Assembly (NCBI GenBank): GCA_016177065.1
Contig: JACOVZ010000040.1
Coordinates: forward strand, 1-7,601
DNA length: 7,601 nt
From: Candidatus Wildermuthbacteria bacterium
GTDB taxonomy: Bacteria; Patescibacteriota; Minisyncoccia; Minisyncoccales; UBA10102
Direction of reading: 5' to 3'
The notes under the pieces are model-generated. The model had not been told where the DNA came from and did not search any database. It was given only the letters and a program-made list of their open reading frames with translations. Positions 5,096 to 7,601 of the stretch are shown one piece after another; the first letter of the stretch is position 1, and the number at the start of each line of letters is the position of its first letter. The translations under genes were made by a program, and so were the position numbers.

Positions 5096-6634
5096 ATGCA
5101 TCAAGATTACTATCTCAAGATCTCTCGGGCTTCAGACCTGAAGGATTTAAAGGAAAGGATGCTGTACAGGATCTTTGAAATGCTCCCCGGACTTTTTTCT
5201 TTGGGCACGATCTTTTGCGCAGTCTTTTTTTCTTGGAAATTTCCTACTGTAGCTTCTTTTTTTATCATCGGGTTTTCTTTGTACTGGCTGTCTCGCACCG
5301 TGTACCTTTCGTTCCATTTGCGAGCCGGATACAAGAAAATGAAAGAGCATGAAAAGATTGATTGGCTTTTGAAGCTCAAGGAATTCAAAGATTGGAAAAA
5401 ACTGCATCATCTCGTTGTTGTGCCGGCATACAAGGAGCCTTTGGAGATTTTAAGGCAGACTCTTTTGTCTGTGGCGCATTCAGACTATCCGAAAGAAAAA
5501 ATGATTGTTGTCTTGGGCATGGAACGGTCCTCAGGCAAAGCCGCAGAAGAAACGGCCCAGCTTCTGGAAAAAGAATTCAAAAAGTCTTTCTTCAGATTTC
5601 TCATAACGTTTCATCAAAAGAACCTTCCGGGCGAGATCCCGGGAAAAGGGTCCAATGAAAGCTTTGCCTTAAAGCAGGCGCGAGAGCTTGTTATCAGAAA
5701 GAGCAGCATTCAAGACGAAAACGTCATTGTCACGTCTCTTGACGCCGACACAGTCGTGTCTCCCTCATATTTCAGCTGTCTTTCGCACCGGTATCTTTCT
5801 GTTAAAGATCCCTTGCATACTTCTTTCCAGCCAGTGCCTTTGTTTTTGAATAATATATGGCAAGCGCCGATGTTCTCTCAGATTTTTTCGTTCTCTTCCA
5901 CGTTCTGGCACACCATAAACCAGGAACGGCCCGAGAAGCTCATCACCTTTTCTTCCCATTCTATGAGCTTAAAAGCCCTGCATGACGTGGGATTCAAGCA
6001 GACGAACGTAGTTTCAGACGACTCGCGCATATTCTGGCAGTGTTTTCTCAAGTATGACGGCAAATACCGCGTGGAGCCTTTGTACTATCCCATGTCTATG
6101 GATGTGAATGCGGCCCCTACGTTTTTCCAGACCATGTTCAATATGTACAAACAGCAGCGGCGCTGGGCTTACGGGGTCGCTGACATTCCCTATTTCCTGT
6201 TTGGATTTTTGAAGAATCCCAGAATTCCTTTTTCAAGAAAGATGTCGCTGGGCTTTGAACTCATTGAAGGTCATTGGTCCTGGGCAACATCCTCTATCAT
6301 TCTCTTTTCTCTCGGGTGGCTTCCGGTAGCGCTTGGGAGCGGAGATTTTTCCCACACCCTTCTTTCTTACAATCTGCCGCGCATGACAAGCTACATGCTT
6401 ACCATAGCAATGCTGGGCCTTGTATGGCCTGTGATTATAAGCATTAGTCTGTTGCCGCAAAAGCCTCCGTCATATCCCTTGTGGAAGCGTTTTGTGTTTG
6501 CGATTGAGTGGTTTTTATTCCCAATAGCCATGATTTTCTTCACGGCTCTTCCCGCGCTTGATGCGCAGATTAGGCTTATGCTGGGGCGATACATGGGATT
6601 TTGGTCTACTCCGAAATTCCGGGGCAAAACATAG
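5096..6634 (+). CDS. Membrane-embedded family 2 glycosyltransferase (processive type)
   Basis: A 512-residue GT-A fold enzyme expected to transfer sugar from a nucleotide-sugar at the inner face of the membrane, probably for a surface polysaccharide; donor and acceptor are unknown. The N-terminus has two hydrophobic helices (about 31-48 and 52-72). The catalytic domain follows with VVVPAYKEP (107-115), the metal-binding D-x-D in SLDADT (D216, D218), VVSDDSRIF (305-313) in the place of the usual TED/ED catalytic-base motif, and QQRRW (353-357), the QxxRW motif of cellulose synthase-like processive enzymes. The C-terminal part has about three further membrane helices (about 397-412, 432-453, 466-485). 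No PilZ domain is seen. The first ATG has no ribosome site and only 7 nt after tRNA-Glu. An internal ATG at 5159 follows AGGAAAGG and is an alternative start (491 residues), but the 21 extra residues resemble a soluble lead-in to the first helix, so the longer form is preferred. Confidence 0.88.
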   Translation: MHQDYYLKISRASDLKDLKERMLYRIFEMLPGLFSLGTIFCAVFFSWKFPTVASFFIIGFSLYWLSRTVYLSFHLRAGYKKMKEHEKIDWLLKLKEFKDWKKLHHLVVVPAYKEPLEILRQTLLSVAHSDYPKEKMIVVLGMERSSGKAAEETAQLLEKEFKKSFFRFLITFHQKNLPGEIPGKGSNESFALKQARELVIRKSSIQDENVIVTSLDADTVVSPSYFSCLSHRYLSVKDPLHTSFQPVPLFLNNIWQAPMFSQIFSFSSTFWHTINQERPEKLITFSSHSMSLKALHDVGFKQTNVVSDDSRIFWQCFLKYDGKYRVEPLYYPMSMDVNAAPTFFQTMFNMYKQQRRWAYGVADIPYFLFGFLKNPRIPFSRKMSLGFELIEGHWSWATSSIILFSLGWLPVALGSGDFSHTLLSYNLPRMTSYMLTIAMLGLVWPVIISISLLPQKPPSYPLWKRFVFAIEWFLFPIAMIFFTALPALDAQIRLMLGRYMGFWSTPKFRGKT

Positions 6635-6640
6635 TCTTCC

Positions 6641-7601
6641 TTATTCAAGGTGGAGTTTTTGCTTGAGCTGTTCCATTTTTTCTTTGAGCTCAGGATGTCT
6701 TTTTAATCCAATATCCTTATTCAGCACTTCTTTTGCAGATTCTTTTGCTTCTTGGACAAGTTTGAGATTTGTAAGTTGTTCCATGGCAAAGTCCGGAATG
6801 CCCCATTGCTTGGTTCCCGCGAAATCTCCGGGGCCGCGGATCTTTAAGTCCATTTCAGCAAGCTCAAATCCGGTTTCAGATTCCTCAATTGCGCGCAATC
6901 TTTGTTTTGTTTTGAGAGCGTTAGACTCTGTGAAAAGAAAGCAGTATGACTGGTGTTCTGCCCGTCCCACTCTGCCTCTGAACTGGTGGAGCTGGGCTAA
7001 ACCAAAGCGGTCTGCTCCTTCTATTAAGATGACTGAGGCGTTAGGAATATCCAGCCCCACCTCAATCACCGACGTTGAAACCAGAATGTCTATTTTTCCC
7101 CGCTTGAATTTTTTCATCACGTCCTCTTTTTCTTTCTGCGCCATTTTCCCGTGCAGCATTGCGACGTTAAAATCAGGGAAAACGTCTTCTGAAAGTTTCT
7201 TGTATTCCTCTTCCACTGTTTTTACTTCGGTTAATTCATCCGAGCTTTTTGCCTCAATGCGGGGGCACACCACGAATGCCTGCCTGCCTCCTTCAACCTG
7301 CTTTTTGATAAACGCATACGCTTCTTTCCTTAAGCGGGGGGGCACAACTTTTGTGGTGATTTTCTTTCTTCCTTTTGGAAGTTCGTTGATCAAAGAAATA
7401 TCCAAATCTCCATAGATGCTCATTGCAAGGGTTCTTGGAATTGGGGTTGCGGTCATGGAAAGGAGGTGCGGAATCAGGGAGGAGCCGTGGAGAAGCTTTG
7501 CGCGCTGTTTTACGCCAAACCTGTGCTGTTCGTCTAGCACTACGAGTCCGAGTTTTCCGAATTTCACTTTGTCTTGGATAAGAGCTTGGGTTCCGATAAA
7601 C
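6641..7601 (-). CDS. recG: ATP-dependent DNA helicase RecG, C-terminal part (5' end outside window)
   Basis: About 319 codons of RecG are visible and the frame runs off the right edge, where it begins FIGTQALIQDKVKFG. RecG is a superfamily 2 helicase that drives branch migration and regression of stalled forks. Visible parts, in order, are Walker B motif DEQH in VVLDEQHRFGV, motif III SMTATPIPRTLA, the second RecA-like domain with VVCPRIEA and MLHGKMAQKEKE, motif V STSVIEVGLDIP, motif VI QLHQFRGRVGR, then the TRG-region signature LKIRGPGDFAGTKQWGIPDF and a short charged tail. A GTG at 7565-7567 is internal, because homology continues upstream of it. The N-terminal wedge domain and Walker A are outside the window. 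The stop is 6 nt from the stop of the convergent glycosyltransferase gene, leaving no space for a separate terminator. Confidence 0.95.
   Translation of the reverse strand, partial: FIGTQALIQDKVKFGKLGLVVLDEQHRFGVKQRAKLLHGSSLIPHLLSMTATPIPRTLAMSIYGDLDISLINELPKGRKKITTKVVPPRLRKEAYAFIKKQVEGGRQAFVVCPRIEAKSSDELTEVKTVEEEYKKLSEDVFPDFNVAMLHGKMAQKEKEDVMKKFKRGKIDILVSTSVIEVGLDIPNASVILIEGADRFGLAQLHQFRGRVGRAEHQSYCFLFTESNALKTKQRLRAIEESETGFELAEMDLKIRGPGDFAGTKQWGIPDFAMEQLTNLKLVQEAKESAKEVLNKDIGLKRHPELKEKMEQLKQKLHLE

Noticed and set aside
4953..5096. A 48-codon N-terminal extension of TsaD in the same frame
   Set aside because: It is translated from the antisense of tRNA-Glu (a CGPTGTRTPVD-type peptide, a familiar mis-annotation), and the conserved TsaD N-terminus begins at the ATG at 4952.
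6558..7415. A 285-codon open frame on the + strand, antisense to recG and overlapping the glycosyltransferase end
   Set aside because: It is serine-rich low-quality sequence mirroring recG codons; recG motifs on the - strand are unambiguous.
1..7601. CRISPR array, insertion sequence, phage or toxin-antitoxin module
   Set aside because: No direct repeat array, terminal inverted repeats, transposase, integrase or paired small ORFs were found on either strand.

Overview
The window looks like a housekeeping stretch of a Candidate Phyla Radiation (Patescibacteria, probably Parcubacteria-type) genome. This rests on family resemblance, not on a search. The signs are a VirB2/TrbC-like mini-pilin of the sort common in these genomes, a very short valyl-tRNA synthetase with the variant motif PPNANDPLHIGHA, a PrsW-type membrane protease, an Hsp20 with a highly charged N-terminal tail, tRNAs without an encoded CCA end, tight gene packing and few recognisable Shine-Dalgarno sites. 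The pilin gene ends in two tandem TGA codons and no gene needs TGA as sense, so the standard bacterial code fits. That argues against the UGA=Gly lineages (Gracilibacteria/Absconditabacteria).

Layout. At the left edge is the 3' end of a small two-helix pilin-like gene (+), closed by a strong hairpin terminator. A class II tRNA-Leu(UAG) gene (+) follows. Next comes a hairpin terminator that appears to work in both directions, because it also abuts the stop codon of the leftward unit. That leftward unit runs from about 4952 down to 471 in the order tsaD, valS, prsW-like, hsp20, with gaps of 5, 25 and 6 nt, so it is very probably one operon. Divergent from it, across a 63-nt gap, are tRNA-Glu(UUC) and a membrane-embedded family 2 glycosyltransferase whose first ATG lies only 7 nt after the tRNA. 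The right edge holds the C-terminal part of recG (-), convergent with the glycosyltransferase across 6 nt.

How the genes relate. TsaD (t6A37 tRNA modification), ValRS and the two tRNAs serve translation. PrsW-like protease and Hsp20 are protein-quality or membrane-stress functions at the tail of the same operon. The glycosyltransferase probably makes or exports a surface polysaccharide, and RecG serves DNA repair and fork rescue.

I see no CRISPR array, insertion sequence, phage gene or clear new system. The observations most worth a second look are C33 in tRNA-Leu in place of the near-universal U33, a ValRS that stops just after the HPFMPFITEE segment, two perfect DnaA-box 9-mers sharing an 11-mer in intergenic or gene-start positions, and the near-fusion of tRNA-Glu to the glycosyltransferase gene.
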